Of a stretch of DNA of 35,315 nucleotides, positions 17,150 to 24,240 are shown piece by piece. Numbering within the stretch: the first letter of the stretch is position 1; each line of letters starts with the position of its first letter. The stretch is from Reyranella soli. Lineage in GTDB: Bacteria; Pseudomonadota; Alphaproteobacteria; Reyranellales; Reyranellaceae. The stretch is taken from NCBI RefSeq assembly GCF_007992495.1, contig NZ_BKAJ01000144.1:1-35315 (forward strand). The letters run 5' to 3'. Both the position numbers and the translations under genes were made by a program. The notes under the pieces are model-generated. The model had not been told where the DNA came from and did no database searches. It worked only from the letters and a program-made list of their open reading frames with translations.

Positions 17150-17252
17150 TCTTTCGGACCGCGCGCATCCAGCTCGCTCATGAATCATGAGCGAGCTGGA
17201 AGCTCGCGGTCCGGAAGAACATGATCATGAGCGGGCCGGAGGCCCGCGCTTC
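17150..17252. repeat. REP-like palindrome cluster, family A (three units)
   Basis: A near-perfect palindrome covers 17150-17218: arms of 34 bases match at 31 positions around the single base 17184, made of two inverted units. A third unit follows at 17225-17252. Each unit reads TCATGA, a 7-base stem, the loop GGA, the stem complement, then (in full units) CGGTCCGGAAGA. Stem arms are GCGAGCT/AGCTCGC at 17191-17207 and GCGGGCC/GGCCCGC at 17231-17247. They differ by compensatory changes. Two more units lie at 35250-35315. It sits between the convergent rmuC and htpX genes. Confidence 0.8.
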
Positions 17253-17254
17253 CG

Positions 17255-18196
17255 TCAACCCCAGGGACCGCGGCGCGGTGACTGCGGCGCCGGGTTGGTC
17301 CACGGGCCGTTGGGCGACATCTGCGGCCGCGGCTGCGCATAGCCCGTCATCCCGCCTGCCATCGCCTCGAGCCGCGCGATGCGCTCTTCCATCGGCGGAT
17401 GGGTCGAGAACAGGCCGCTGAGGCCGCCGGCCGACAACGGGTTGGCGATGTAGAGATGCGCCGTCGCCGGGTTGGCCTCGGCTGCCTGGTTGGGAATCTG
17501 CTGCGTGCCGGCGTGCAGCTTGGCCAGCGCCGAGGCGAGCCACAGCGGCTGGCCGGACATCTCCGCCCCCATGCGGTCGGCCTCGTACTCGCGGCTGCGG
17601 CTGATCGCCATCTGCACCAGCGAGGCGACGAGCGGCGCCAGGATCATCATGGCGATCGCCGCCACGCCGCCCATCATCGGCCGGCCATTCTCGTCGCGAC
17701 CGCCGCCCATCAGGCCGCCGAAGCTCGCCAGCATGCCGATGGCGCCCGCCAGGGTGGCGGCGATGGTCATGGTGAGCGTGTCGCGATGGCGGACGTGGCT
17801 CAGCTCATGCGCCATCACGCCGGTGATCTCCTCGCGGCTGAGATGGCGCAGCAGGCCGGTCGTCGCGGCCACGGCAGCGTTCTCGGGGTTGCGGCCCGTG
17901 GCGAAGGCGTTGGGCTGCTCCTCGTCGATGATGTAGACGCGCGGCATGGGCAGGCCGCCGCGCTGGGCGAGGCCCTGCACGATGCCGAAGAGCTCGGGCG
18001 CCTCGTTGGGGCCGACCTCCTGGGCGTTGGCCATGCGCAGCACCATCTTGTCGCTGTTCCAGTAGGCGAACAGGTTCATGCCCAGCGCCACGACGAGCGC
18101 CAGGATGAGGCCGGACTGGCCACCCAGGAGGTAGCCGACGACCAGGAAGAAGCCAGTCAGGGCCGCCAGGAGAAGGGCGGTGCGAAAGTAGTTCAT
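17255..18196 (-). CDS. htpX: Membrane zinc metalloprotease HtpX
   Basis: HtpX is an inner-membrane M48 protease that degrades misfolded membrane proteins, acting alongside FtsH. The 313-residue product has two N-terminal membrane helices (about 5-24 and 28-46). The zinc motif HELSH is at residues 130-134 with the third ligand in EYEAD (203-207). Two more hydrophobic segments lie between them (about 145-165 and 178-198). The C-terminal STHPPMEERIARLEAM is typical of the family. The tail is rich in Gly, Pro and Gln and slightly extended. The ATG at 18196 lacks a ribosome site. A possible heat-shock-type promoter lies immediately upstream (18205-18232). Confidence 0.95.
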   Translation of the reverse strand: MNYFRTALLLAALTGFFLVVGYLLGGQSGLILALVVALGMNLFAYWNSDKMVLRMANAQEVGPNEAPELFGIVQGLAQRGGLPMPRVYIIDEEQPNAFATGRNPENAAVAATTGLLRHLSREEITGVMAHELSHVRHRDTLTMTIAATLAGAIGMLASFGGLMGGGRDENGRPMMGGVAAIAMMILAPLVASLVQMAISRSREYEADRMGAEMSGQPLWLASALAKLHAGTQQIPNQAAEANPATAHLYIANPLSAGGLSGLFSTHPPMEERIARLEAMAGGMTGYAQPRPQMSPNGPWTNPAPQSPRRGPWG

Positions 18197-18204
18197 GGCC
18201 GGAA

Positions 18205-18232
18205 AGATGGTCCGCGACTGTGGCGAATCAAG
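18205..18232 (-). promoter_or_regulatory. Possible heat-shock (sigma-32-like) promoter of htpX
   Basis: On the minus strand CTTGATT (18232-18226) is followed after 15 bases by CCATCT (18210-18205). This resembles the E. coli sigma-32 pattern CTTGAAA-N11-16-CCCATNT. It ends only eight bases before the htpX ATG, so the transcript would be nearly leaderless, in keeping with the missing ribosome site. Confidence 0.3.
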
Positions 18233-18255
18233 GCGGGGGACGGCATCATGCGGCC

Positions 18256-18420
18256 ATGACCGATATCAAGAAAACCGAGGCCGAAACGGCCAAACCCGAG
18301 GCCGAAAAGCCCGTTCCTCCACCCCAGCCCAAGAAGGTCGAGGAGATCGGCGGCCCGCCCGGTCCCGAGCCGACCCGCTACGGCGACTGGCAGTTCAACG
18401 GCAAGGTGACGGATTTCTAG
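18256..18420 (+). CDS. DUF1674 / SDHAF4-like small protein
   Basis: This is a 54-residue protein of the DUF1674 family, bacterial relatives of the mitochondrial succinate-dehydrogenase assembly factor SDHAF4, which helps the flavoprotein subunit mature. The N-terminal half is a charged, Lys/Glu/Pro-rich unstructured leader. The conserved part is EIGGPPGPEPTRYGDW (about residues 31-46), ending in GKVTDF, the hallmark of the family. The ATG at 18256 is chosen because the conserved block lies at a normal distance from it; an ATG at 18220 would add an untypical leader. It lies divergent from htpX. A direct role in SDH assembly here is inferred from the family. Confidence 0.85.
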   Translation: MTDIKKTEAETAKPEAEKPVPPPQPKKVEEIGGPPGPEPTRYGDWQFNGKVTDF

Positions 18421-18422
18421 GC

Positions 18423-18453
18423 TTGCCGACTGTAAAGCAGCACTTTACAGTCG
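18423..18453 (+). promoter_or_regulatory. Palindromic operator overlapping a candidate higBA promoter
   Basis: CGACTGTAAAG (18427-18437) and CTTTACAGTCG (18443-18453) are perfect 11-base inverted repeats with a five-base spacer, ending six bases before the toxin start. A candidate promoter, TTGCCG (18423-18428) and TACAGT (18446-18451) with 17 bases between, overlaps it. This fits repression by the HigA antitoxin. The expected transcript start would be almost at the GTG, suggesting leaderless translation. Confidence 0.6.
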
Positions 18454-18459
18454 ACCACG

Positions 18460-18735
18460 GTGATCGGCAGCTTTCGCCACAGAGGACTGAAGGAACTGTT
18501 CGAATCCGGACGATCATCCAAGGTCGCTCCGGCTCTGCAGCGGCGCATCATCGTTCGGCTGGACGCGCTGCACGCGGCGGCCGCTTTGGAGGAGTTGCGG
18601 CAGCCGGGATTCGACTTTCACGCCCTCCACGGCAGGCCTCAACGCTACACCATCCATGTCAACGGACCGTGGTGCATTACGTTCGAATGGTCGGAGGGCA
18701 CGGCCGTGAGAGTGGATTTGGAGCAGTATCACTAG
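18460..18735 (+). CDS. higB: HigB-family toxin of a type II toxin-antitoxin system
   Basis: This 91-residue RelE/ParE-superfamily toxin is of the HigB group, ribosome-dependent mRNA interferases whose activity is blocked by HigA. The N-terminus IGSFRHRGLKELFESG, the middle LHGRPQRYTIHVNGPW and the C-terminal ITFEWSEGTAVRVDLEQYH match the family closely over its full length. It starts at a GTG, and the family's conserved start (MI.SFRHKGLK) supports this. There is no ribosome site. The toxin-first order, with the antitoxin 13 bases downstream, is the normal HigBA layout. Base composition appears somewhat less GC-rich than the flanking genes, suggesting acquisition by transfer. Confidence 0.92.
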   Translation: MIGSFRHRGLKELFESGRSSKVAPALQRRIIVRLDALHAAAALEELRQPGFDFHALHGRPQRYTIHVNGPWCITFEWSEGTAVRVDLEQYH

Positions 18736-18748
18736 CTCAGGGGTGCAT

Positions 18749-19072
18749 ATGACCGAGTTTGCAGTTCGCCGGCCAACAAGGGCGCCGACGCATCCGGGAG
18801 AGCTGATGCGGGAAATCATCGAGGAACATGCACACCTGTCGGTGACGGACGCGGCCCGGCGCATGGGTGTAAGCCGACAGGCCCTGCATGCGGTGCTGCG
18901 TGGTCGGAGTGCGGTCACGGCCGACATGGCACTTCGCTTCGCCCAGCTTACTGGGGGTCGACCGGAACTCTTCCTCAGGATGCAGGAAAACCTTGATCTT
19001 TGGACCGCGCGTCAGCGTCTTGGCGTACGCCTTGCGAAGATCGAGCCCGTACCTTCCAAACGCGCGGCCTGA
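18749..19072 (+). CDS. higA: HigA-family antitoxin (HTH)
   Basis: This is a 107-residue antitoxin and transcriptional autorepressor. It opens with THPGELMREIIEEH, the usual HigA entry motif. It contains an XRE-type helix-turn-helix with recognition helix around MGVSRQALHAVLRGRS (about residues 34-50), followed by ALRFAQLTGGRPELFLRMQENLDLWTA, typical of HigA. The ATG at 18749 sits five bases after AGGGG, which favours it over a GTG six bases earlier. It ends only three bases before the FAD oxidoreductase start, so the metabolic genes downstream may be partly under the HigA-controlled promoter. Confidence 0.93.
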   Translation: MTEFAVRRPTRAPTHPGELMREIIEEHAHLSVTDAARRMGVSRQALHAVLRGRSAVTADMALRFAQLTGGRPELFLRMQENLDLWTARQRLGVRLAKIEPVPSKRAA

Positions 19073-19075
19073 CAC

Positions 19076-20404
19076 ATGACACCGGGCAAAGACATCTTCC
19101 ATCCCGACTTCAAGGCGGCTCCCTGGTGGTGGGAGGCGTGGAAGCCCAACAACGCGCTGTCGCAGGATCCGCCGCTGAAGACCGACGTGGTGATCGTGGG
19201 CGCCGGCTATGGCGGGCTCTCGACCTCGCTGGAGCTGCGCCGCAACGGCGTCGGCGCCGTCGTGCTGGAGCGCGGCGATTTCGGCGTCGGCGCCTCGACG
19301 CGCAACGGCGGCATGATCTCGGGCGGCGTCAACATGGGCAAGGGCCTGGGCGGCAAGAACCAGGCGGCAGCCGAGTTCGAGGCCAAGAAGGCGGCGTTCC
19401 TGGGCGCCGGCGCGGATTCGCTCTCCGTGCTGGAAGACATCATCGCCCGCGAGAAGATCGAGTGCGGCGTCATCAGGAAGGGCCGCTTCGTCGGCGCCTG
19501 GACGCCCAAGCACTACGCCGAGCAGGCGGCCAAGGTCGAGATGTTCAACAAGTACGCCGATGTCGGCGCCGAGATGATCCCGCGCGAGCGTCAGCGCGAG
19601 ATGATCGCTTCGGACTATTACTTCGGCGGCATGTACGCCAAGCGTTCGGGCCATCTGCATCCCGCGCTCTACTACAAGGGCCTGCTGGAGGCCGCGCACC
19701 GCGCCGGTGCGATCCTGTGCGCCAATGTCGAGGCCGAGCGCATCGAGAAGGTCGCCAATGGCTGGCGGGTGCTGAGCTCGAAGGGCCCGATCGAATGCCG
19801 CGAGGTCGTGATCGCGACCAACGGCTACACCGGTGATCTGACGCCGCGTCTGAAGCGCCGCGTCGTGCCGGTGGCGAGCCACATCATCGCGACCGAGGAA
19901 CTGCCCGAGCATGCCAGCAAGCTGATGCCCGAGCTGCGCTCGATCGCCGACACCAAGCGCGTGCTGACCTATTATCGGCCCTCGCCCGACGGCAAGCACC
20001 TGATCTTCGGCGGCCGTGCCCGCTTCACCGCGGCGCCGCCGGAAGTGAGCGCACCGGTGCTCTACCAGTACATGATCGACCGCTTCCCGCAGCTGAAGGG
20101 CATCCGCATCACCCACGTCTGGACGGGCAACGTCGCCTTTGCGCTGGATTACATGCCGCACATGGGCATGGACCAGGGCCTGCACTACCTGCTGGCCTGC
20201 AACGGCAATGGCGTCGCCATGATGACCTATCTCGGCACCCAGACCGCCAAGAAGATCGCCGGCGGGCGCAACGAGCCCATCAATCCATTGGACGACCGCG
20301 ACTTCCCCGAGCACGCGCTCTACAACGGCGAGCCGTGGTTCCTGCCCATGATCGGCGCCTGGTATCGCACGCGCGACTGGATCGACCGCCGTTTGGCTGC
20401 TTAA
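19076..20404 (+). CDS. FAD-dependent amine/amino-acid oxidoreductase (DAO family)
   Basis: This is a 442-residue flavoprotein of the D-amino-acid-oxidase/glycine-oxidase superfamily, closest by eye to the OrdL/PuuB-like gamma-glutamylputrescine oxidase group. The FAD-binding Rossmann motif VIVGAGYGG is at residues 39-47, with the ribose-binding Glu65 (VVLERG). The STRNGGM motif (74-80) follows, as in the family pattern 'S.RNGG'. Late motifs GGRARF and FALDYMPHMG followed by NGNGVAMMTYLG are also typical. A short Trp-rich N-terminal stretch (PWWWEAW, 16-22) is common in this subgroup. It begins three bases after higA and 11 bases before the threonine ammonia-lyase. Its substrate is probably an amine or N-substituted amino acid, not determinable from sequence. 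Confidence 0.87.
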   Translation: MTPGKDIFHPDFKAAPWWWEAWKPNNALSQDPPLKTDVVIVGAGYGGLSTSLELRRNGVGAVVLERGDFGVGASTRNGGMISGGVNMGKGLGGKNQAAAEFEAKKAAFLGAGADSLSVLEDIIAREKIECGVIRKGRFVGAWTPKHYAEQAAKVEMFNKYADVGAEMIPRERQREMIASDYYFGGMYAKRSGHLHPALYYKGLLEAAHRAGAILCANVEAERIEKVANGWRVLSSKGPIECREVVIATNGYTGDLTPRLKRRVVPVASHIIATEELPEHASKLMPELRSIADTKRVLTYYRPSPDGKHLIFGGRARFTAAPPEVSAPVLYQYMIDRFPQLKGIRITHVWTGNVAFALDYMPHMGMDQGLHYLLACNGNGVAMMTYLGTQTAKKIAGGRNEPINPLDDRDFPEHALYNGEPWFLPMIGAWYRTRDWIDRRLAA

Positions 20405-20415
20405 AGGGCAGCCTG

Positions 20416-21642
20416 ATGCAAAAGCTTCCCGTAACGCTCGAAGATGTCGAGTTCGCCGCCGCACGCATCGGCGAGGCGGTGGTGCACACGCCTTGCCTGC
20501 GCTCCGAGACCCTGTCGCGCATCGCCAAGGCCGACGTCTGGGTGAAGTTCGAGAACCTGCAGTTCACCGCCTCGTTCAAAGAACGCGGGGCGCTGAATAC
20601 GCTGCTGCAGCTCACCGACGAGGAGAAGAAGCGCGGCGTCATCGCCATGTCGGCCGGCAACCACGCCCAGGGCGTGGCCTATCACGCCGGACGCTTGGGC
20701 ATCCCCGCCACGATCGTCATGCCGTCCTTCACGCCCAACACCAAGGTCGAGCACACGCGCGGCCACGGCGCGCGCGTGGTGCTTCATGGCGACACGCTGG
20801 CCGAGGCGGCGACGGAGGCGCATCGCCTGGCCGACGCCCATAAGCTCACCTTCGTCCATCCCTACGACGATCCGCGCATCATCGCCGGCCAGGGCACGAT
20901 CGCACTGGAGATGCTGCAGGACGCGCCGGAGATCGACACGATCGTGGCCCCGGTGGGCGGCGGCGGCATGATCGCGGGCTGCGCCGTGGCGGCGCGCGGG
21001 CTGAAGCCCGACATCAAGGTGATCGGCGTCGAGACCACGAGCTTCTCGGCGATGCACCAGCTGCTCGCAGGCGAGCCGGTGACGGCGGGCGGCGACACCA
21101 TCGCCGAAGGCATCGCCGTGCGTGACATCGGCAAGACGCCGCTCGCCATCGCCAAGGCCCTGCTCGACCAGGTGCTGGTGGTCGACGAGGTGGCGATCGA
21201 GCGCGCCATCGCCCTCTTCCTCGAGGTCGAGAAGACGGTGGCCGAGGGCGCGGGCGCGGCCTGCCTCGCCGCGCTGCTTTCCCATCCGCAGCATTTCGTC
21301 GGCCGCAAGGTCGGCCTGGTGCTGTCGGGCGGCAACATCGACACCCGCCTGCTGGCCTCGGTGCTGCTGCGCGGCCTGGTGCGCGACGGCCGTATCGTGC
21401 GGCTCAGGCTCATGATCGGCGACCTGCCCGGCCAGCTCGCCCGCGTCTCCGGCCTCATAGGCAAGGCGGGCGGCAACATCGTCGAGGTCCAGCATCAGCG
21501 GCTGTTCGGCGCCGCGGTGGCCAAGCGGACCGAGCTCGACGTCACGGTGGAGACGCGCGGCCGCGACCATGCCCGCGAGCTGGTCGAGGCCCTGTCGGCC
21601 GAGGGCTTCAAGGTACGGGTGCTGGAGGGGGCGGACGCTTAG
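20416..21642 (+). CDS. Threonine ammonia-lyase with ACT domain
   Basis: This PLP enzyme deaminates L-threonine (and serine) to 2-oxobutyrate and ammonia. The 408 residues comprise a fold-type II catalytic domain and a C-terminal ACT regulatory domain. The PLP lysine is Lys55 in FTASFKERGA, the substrate loop SAGNHAQG is at 79-86, and the phosphate-binding glycine loop is VGGGGM. The catalytic domain ends near LSGGNIDT (about 318-325). The ACT part from about residue 330 begins RLRLMIGDLPGQLARV. The length matches the short ACT-containing type rather than the 500-residue biosynthetic IlvA. The ATG at 20416 follows AAGGGCA. It is 11 bases downstream of the oxidoreductase, consistent with a shared amino-acid breakdown operon. 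Its stop abuts the stop of the convergent next gene. Confidence 0.9.
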   Translation: MQKLPVTLEDVEFAAARIGEAVVHTPCLRSETLSRIAKADVWVKFENLQFTASFKERGALNTLLQLTDEEKKRGVIAMSAGNHAQGVAYHAGRLGIPATIVMPSFTPNTKVEHTRGHGARVVLHGDTLAEAATEAHRLADAHKLTFVHPYDDPRIIAGQGTIALEMLQDAPEIDTIVAPVGGGGMIAGCAVAARGLKPDIKVIGVETTSFSAMHQLLAGEPVTAGGDTIAEGIAVRDIGKTPLAIAKALLDQVLVVDEVAIERAIALFLEVEKTVAEGAGAACLAALLSHPQHFVGRKVGLVLSGGNIDTRLLASVLLRGLVRDGRIVRLRLMIGDLPGQLARVSGLIGKAGGNIVEVQHQRLFGAAVAKRTELDVTVETRGRDHARELVEALSAEGFKVRVLEGADA

Positions 21643-22077
21643 CTAGGGCCCGAGCTTGTCGAGGGGAGGCCGCATCTTCAGCGCCGGTGAGACGCCAAAG
21701 TTCTGGAAGTATTTCTTCTCGACTTCCTCCTCACTACAGCGCCGGTCGAGCGCCGGATCCCTGGCGTCCTTCGGATAGAAGCGGACGTTGGCCAGCACGG
21801 CCTCGACGAACTCGGCCTTTTGCTGGGGCTTGGCATCGGCCGCCGTGAGCACGCCCAGTGCCCCCTGGAGATCAAGCAGCACGGCATAGTAGAGGAAGGG
21901 TCGCTGCTCGTCAGAGACGCGGAAGCAATAGTTGACGAGGCTAAGGTCCGCGGCATAGGCCCTGGCGGCCGCCAGCACCGCCTTGAAGCGCACTGGGTCG
22001 AGGGGTTGTTGGGCGATGGCAAGGGCTGGCGCCAGCAGGCCGGCGAACAGGAGCAGGCGGAGGGCAACGCGCTTCAT
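21643..22077 (-). CDS. Secreted protein of unknown function
   Basis: I do not recognise this gene's family. The 144-residue product has a clear signal peptide (residues 1-21, LLLFAGLLAPALAIAQ, cleavage after Ala-Gln). The mature part is predicted mostly helical, with two cysteines (in NYCFRV and RRCSEEE) that could form a disulfide in the periplasm. An earlier GTG or ATG up to 22131 would put extra residues before the signal peptide, so I take the ATG at 22077. Its stop is directly adjacent to the stop of the threonine ammonia-lyase on the opposite strand, with no bases between. It is divergent from purH. Confidence 0.7.
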   Translation of the reverse strand: MKRVALRLLLFAGLLAPALAIAQQPLDPVRFKAVLAAARAYAADLSLVNYCFRVSDEQRPFLYYAVLLDLQGALGVLTAADAKPQQKAEFVEAVLANVRFYPKDARDPALDRRCSEEEVEKKYFQNFGVSPALKMRPPLDKLGP

Positions 22078-22145
22078 GGTTGCGCAGGGTGCCATCGATC
22101 CAGCGCCGATTCCAGAATGTCGCAGCGTCATTCAGAACCGCCGCC

Positions 22146-22174
22146 TTACCACGCAGACCGGATGGGTTTATAGA
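22146..22174 (+). promoter_or_regulatory. Candidate purH promoter
   Basis: TTACCA (22146-22151) and TATAGA (22169-22174) are spaced by 17 bases, each matching four of six positions of the housekeeping consensus, and end seven bases before the purH ATG. No ribosome site fits in the short leader. No purine riboswitch fold was noticed. Confidence 0.35.
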
Positions 22175-22181
22175 CCCCGCC

Positions 22182-23795
22182 ATGTCCGCCAGCCCCCACT
22201 ATGTCCCCTCGCCCACGCCCGATCTTGCCCGCATCGAGCGGGCGCTGATCTCCGTTTCCGACAAGGAGGGCCTGGTCGAGCTGGGCAACGCGCTGGCTGC
22301 GCACGGGGTGGAAATCCTGTCGACCGGCGGGTCGGCCAAGGCCTTGCGCGATGCCGGGCTGAAGGTCGTCGAGGTGAGCGACCACACCGGCTTCCCCGAG
22401 ATCATGGACGGCCGGGTGAAGACCCTGCAGCCCGCGATCCATGGCGGCATCCTGGCGCGGCGCACCGACGCCGGACACAAGAAGGCGATGGCCGACCACA
22501 AGATCGCGGGCATCGATCTCGTCGTGGTGAACCTCTATCCCTTCGAGGCCACGGTGGCGCGCGGCGCGGACTTCCCGACCTGCGTGGAGAACATCGACAT
22601 CGGCGGGCCGGCGCTGATCCGCGCCTCGGCCAAGAACCATGACTTCGTGACCATCGTCGTCGATCCGGCCGACTACGCCAACGTGATCGAAGAGATGAAG
22701 GCACAGCAGGGCGCCACGACCTTGGCGCTGCGCCGCAAGCTTGCGGCCAAGGCCTATGCGCGCACCGCCTCGTACGACGCGGCCATTGCGAGCTGGTTCG
22801 CGAAGCAGGAGGGTGAAGCCTTCCCCGAGCGACTGACCATCACCGCCCAGCGCGTGCAGACGCTGCGCTACGGCGAGAACCCGCATCAGCAAGCCGCCTT
22901 CTACTCCGATGGCAGCAAGCGGCCGGGCATCGCCACGGCGCGCGTCGTGCAGGGCAAGGAGCTTTCCTACAACAACATCGGCGACACCGAGGCGGCCTAC
23001 GAGTGCGTGGCCGAGTTCAAGGAGCCGGCCGTCGTCGTGGTCAAGCACGCCAATCCCTGCGGCGTTGCCATGGCCGCGGACCAGTACAGCGCCTATCTGA
23101 AAGCCTATGCCTGCGATCCGGTGTCGATCTTCGGCGGCATCGTCGCCGTCAACACCACACTGGAAGCCAGGACGGCCGAGGACCTTGCGAAGCTGTTCCT
23201 GGAAGTCGTGATCGCACCCGACGCAACGCCTGAGGCGCTGGAAATCTTCGCCAAGAGGAAGAACGTACGCGTGCTGCTGGCCGGCACCCTGCCTGATCCG
23301 CTGTCGCCCGGCATGACCATGCGCAGCGTCGGCGGCGGCTATCTGCTGCAGAGCCGCGACAACGGCCATCTCGCCAAGAGCGACCTGAAGGTCGTGACCA
23401 AGCGCGCGCCGACTCCCAAGGAGCTCGACGATCTCCTGTTCGCCTTCACCGTCTGCAAGCACGTGAAGTCGAACGCCATCGTCTATGCCAAGGACGGCGC
23501 CACGGTGGGCGTCGGCGCGGGCCAGATGAACCGTCGCGATTCCTCACGCATCGCCGCCATCCGCGCCGCCGAAGCCGGCGAGCTCGCCAAGCTTCCGCAG
23601 AGTCCGGCGATCGGCAGCGTCGTCGCCTCCGACGCCTTCTTCCCCTTCGCCGACGGACTTCTGGCCGCCGCCGAAGCCGGCGCGACGGCGATCATCCAGC
23701 CGGGCGGCTCGATGCGCGACAAAGAGGTGATCGAGGCCGCCGACGAGAAGGGCCTGGCGATGGTCTTCACCGGCATGCGCCACTTCCGTCACTGA
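22182..23795 (+). CDS. purH: Bifunctional AICAR transformylase / IMP cyclohydrolase PurH
   Basis: PurH performs the last two steps of IMP synthesis: formylation of AICAR with 10-formyl-tetrahydrofolate, then ring closure. The 537 residues match the family (E. coli 529). The N-terminal cyclohydrolase (MGS-like) domain shows ALISVSDKEGL, ILSTGGSAKALRD and DGRVKTLQPAIHGGIL. The transformylase domain shows RYGENPHQQAAFY, SYNNIGDTEAAYEC and the catalytic Lys-His in VVVKHANPCGVA. The C-terminus FTGMRHFRH is the usual PurH ending. The ATG at 22182 is chosen over an upstream one because the family starts close to the cyclohydrolase strand. The stop overlaps that of the convergent HxlR gene by seven bases. 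Confidence 0.97.
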   Translation: MSASPHYVPSPTPDLARIERALISVSDKEGLVELGNALAAHGVEILSTGGSAKALRDAGLKVVEVSDHTGFPEIMDGRVKTLQPAIHGGILARRTDAGHKKAMADHKIAGIDLVVVNLYPFEATVARGADFPTCVENIDIGGPALIRASAKNHDFVTIVVDPADYANVIEEMKAQQGATTLALRRKLAAKAYARTASYDAAIASWFAKQEGEAFPERLTITAQRVQTLRYGENPHQQAAFYSDGSKRPGIATARVVQGKELSYNNIGDTEAAYECVAEFKEPAVVVVKHANPCGVAMAADQYSAYLKAYACDPVSIFGGIVAVNTTLEARTAEDLAKLFLEVVIAPDATPEALEIFAKRKNVRVLLAGTLPDPLSPGMTMRSVGGGYLLQSRDNGHLAKSDLKVVTKRAPTPKELDDLLFAFTVCKHVKSNAIVYAKDGATVGVGAGQMNRRDSSRIAAIRAAEAGELAKLPQSPAIGSVVASDAFFPFADGLLAAAEAGATAIIQPGGSMRDKEVIEAADEKGLAMVFTGMRHFRH

Positions 23796-24193
23796 TCCGG
23801 CGTCGGGCCCGCCGGCCGATCCCGCTCGGCCGCCCAGACGAGGATCTCATCCAGCGCCGGGCAAAGCGCGAGGCCCCACTCGGTCAGGCAATACTCCACC
23901 TTGGGCGGTACCTGGGGATGGACGAACCGACGCACGACGCCATCGCGCTCGAGCTGGCGCAGCTGCTGGATCAGCATCTTCTGCGACACGCCCGGGATCG
24001 CCCGTTCGAGGTCGGAGAAGCGATGCCGTGCGCCGTCGAAGAGATGGAACAGGATGACGAGCTTCCAGCGCCCCGCGACGACCTTGAGGGCTCGCTCGAC
24101 TTCCGCGGCCGCCGTTTGCGGCGTGTAAGGGACGCCGCGGCGATCGACCTTACTTTTGGGTTCGTGCCTTACCTTGTCGTCGGTTCTTGCCAT
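23789..24193 (-). CDS. HxlR-family transcriptional regulator
   Basis: This is a 134-residue MarR-like winged-helix regulator of the HxlR family, which often senses electrophiles or aldehydes and controls an adjacent oxidoreductase. The hallmark VVAGRWKLVILFHLFDGARHRFSDLERAI spans about residues 38-66, followed by the recognition helix VSQKMLIQQLRQLERDGVV and wing HPQVPPKVEYCLTEWG. One cysteine sits in EYCLTE and one in ALCPAL; these could be redox sensors, which is inference. It is divergent from an SDR gene with 47 bases between starts, so it very probably regulates that gene. It ends inside the last codons of purH on the opposite strand. Confidence 0.92.
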   Translation of the reverse strand: MARTDDKVRHEPKSKVDRRGVPYTPQTAAAEVERALKVVAGRWKLVILFHLFDGARHRFSDLERAIPGVSQKMLIQQLRQLERDGVVRRFVHPQVPPKVEYCLTEWGLALCPALDEILVWAAERDRPAGPTPDQ

Positions 24194-24240
24194 CGCGTCA
24201 GCCTACTCCCTAATCCATCGGCTGAAGCATGGAGAGTTCA

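Noticed and set aside
17178..17543. A minus-strand open frame across the repeat cluster and the htpX tail
   Set aside because: It reads through palindromic repeats and the htpX gene in another frame; nothing supports it.
22078..22181. Purine riboswitch before purH
   Set aside because: The leader is too short after the candidate promoter and no aptamer-like pattern was found.
24194..24240. HxlR operator in the divergent gap
   Set aside because: I looked for an inverted repeat and a clear -35/-10 pair; TTGCCA with TAATCC is too weak and no convincing palindrome is seen, though control of the SDR gene by HxlR remains likely.
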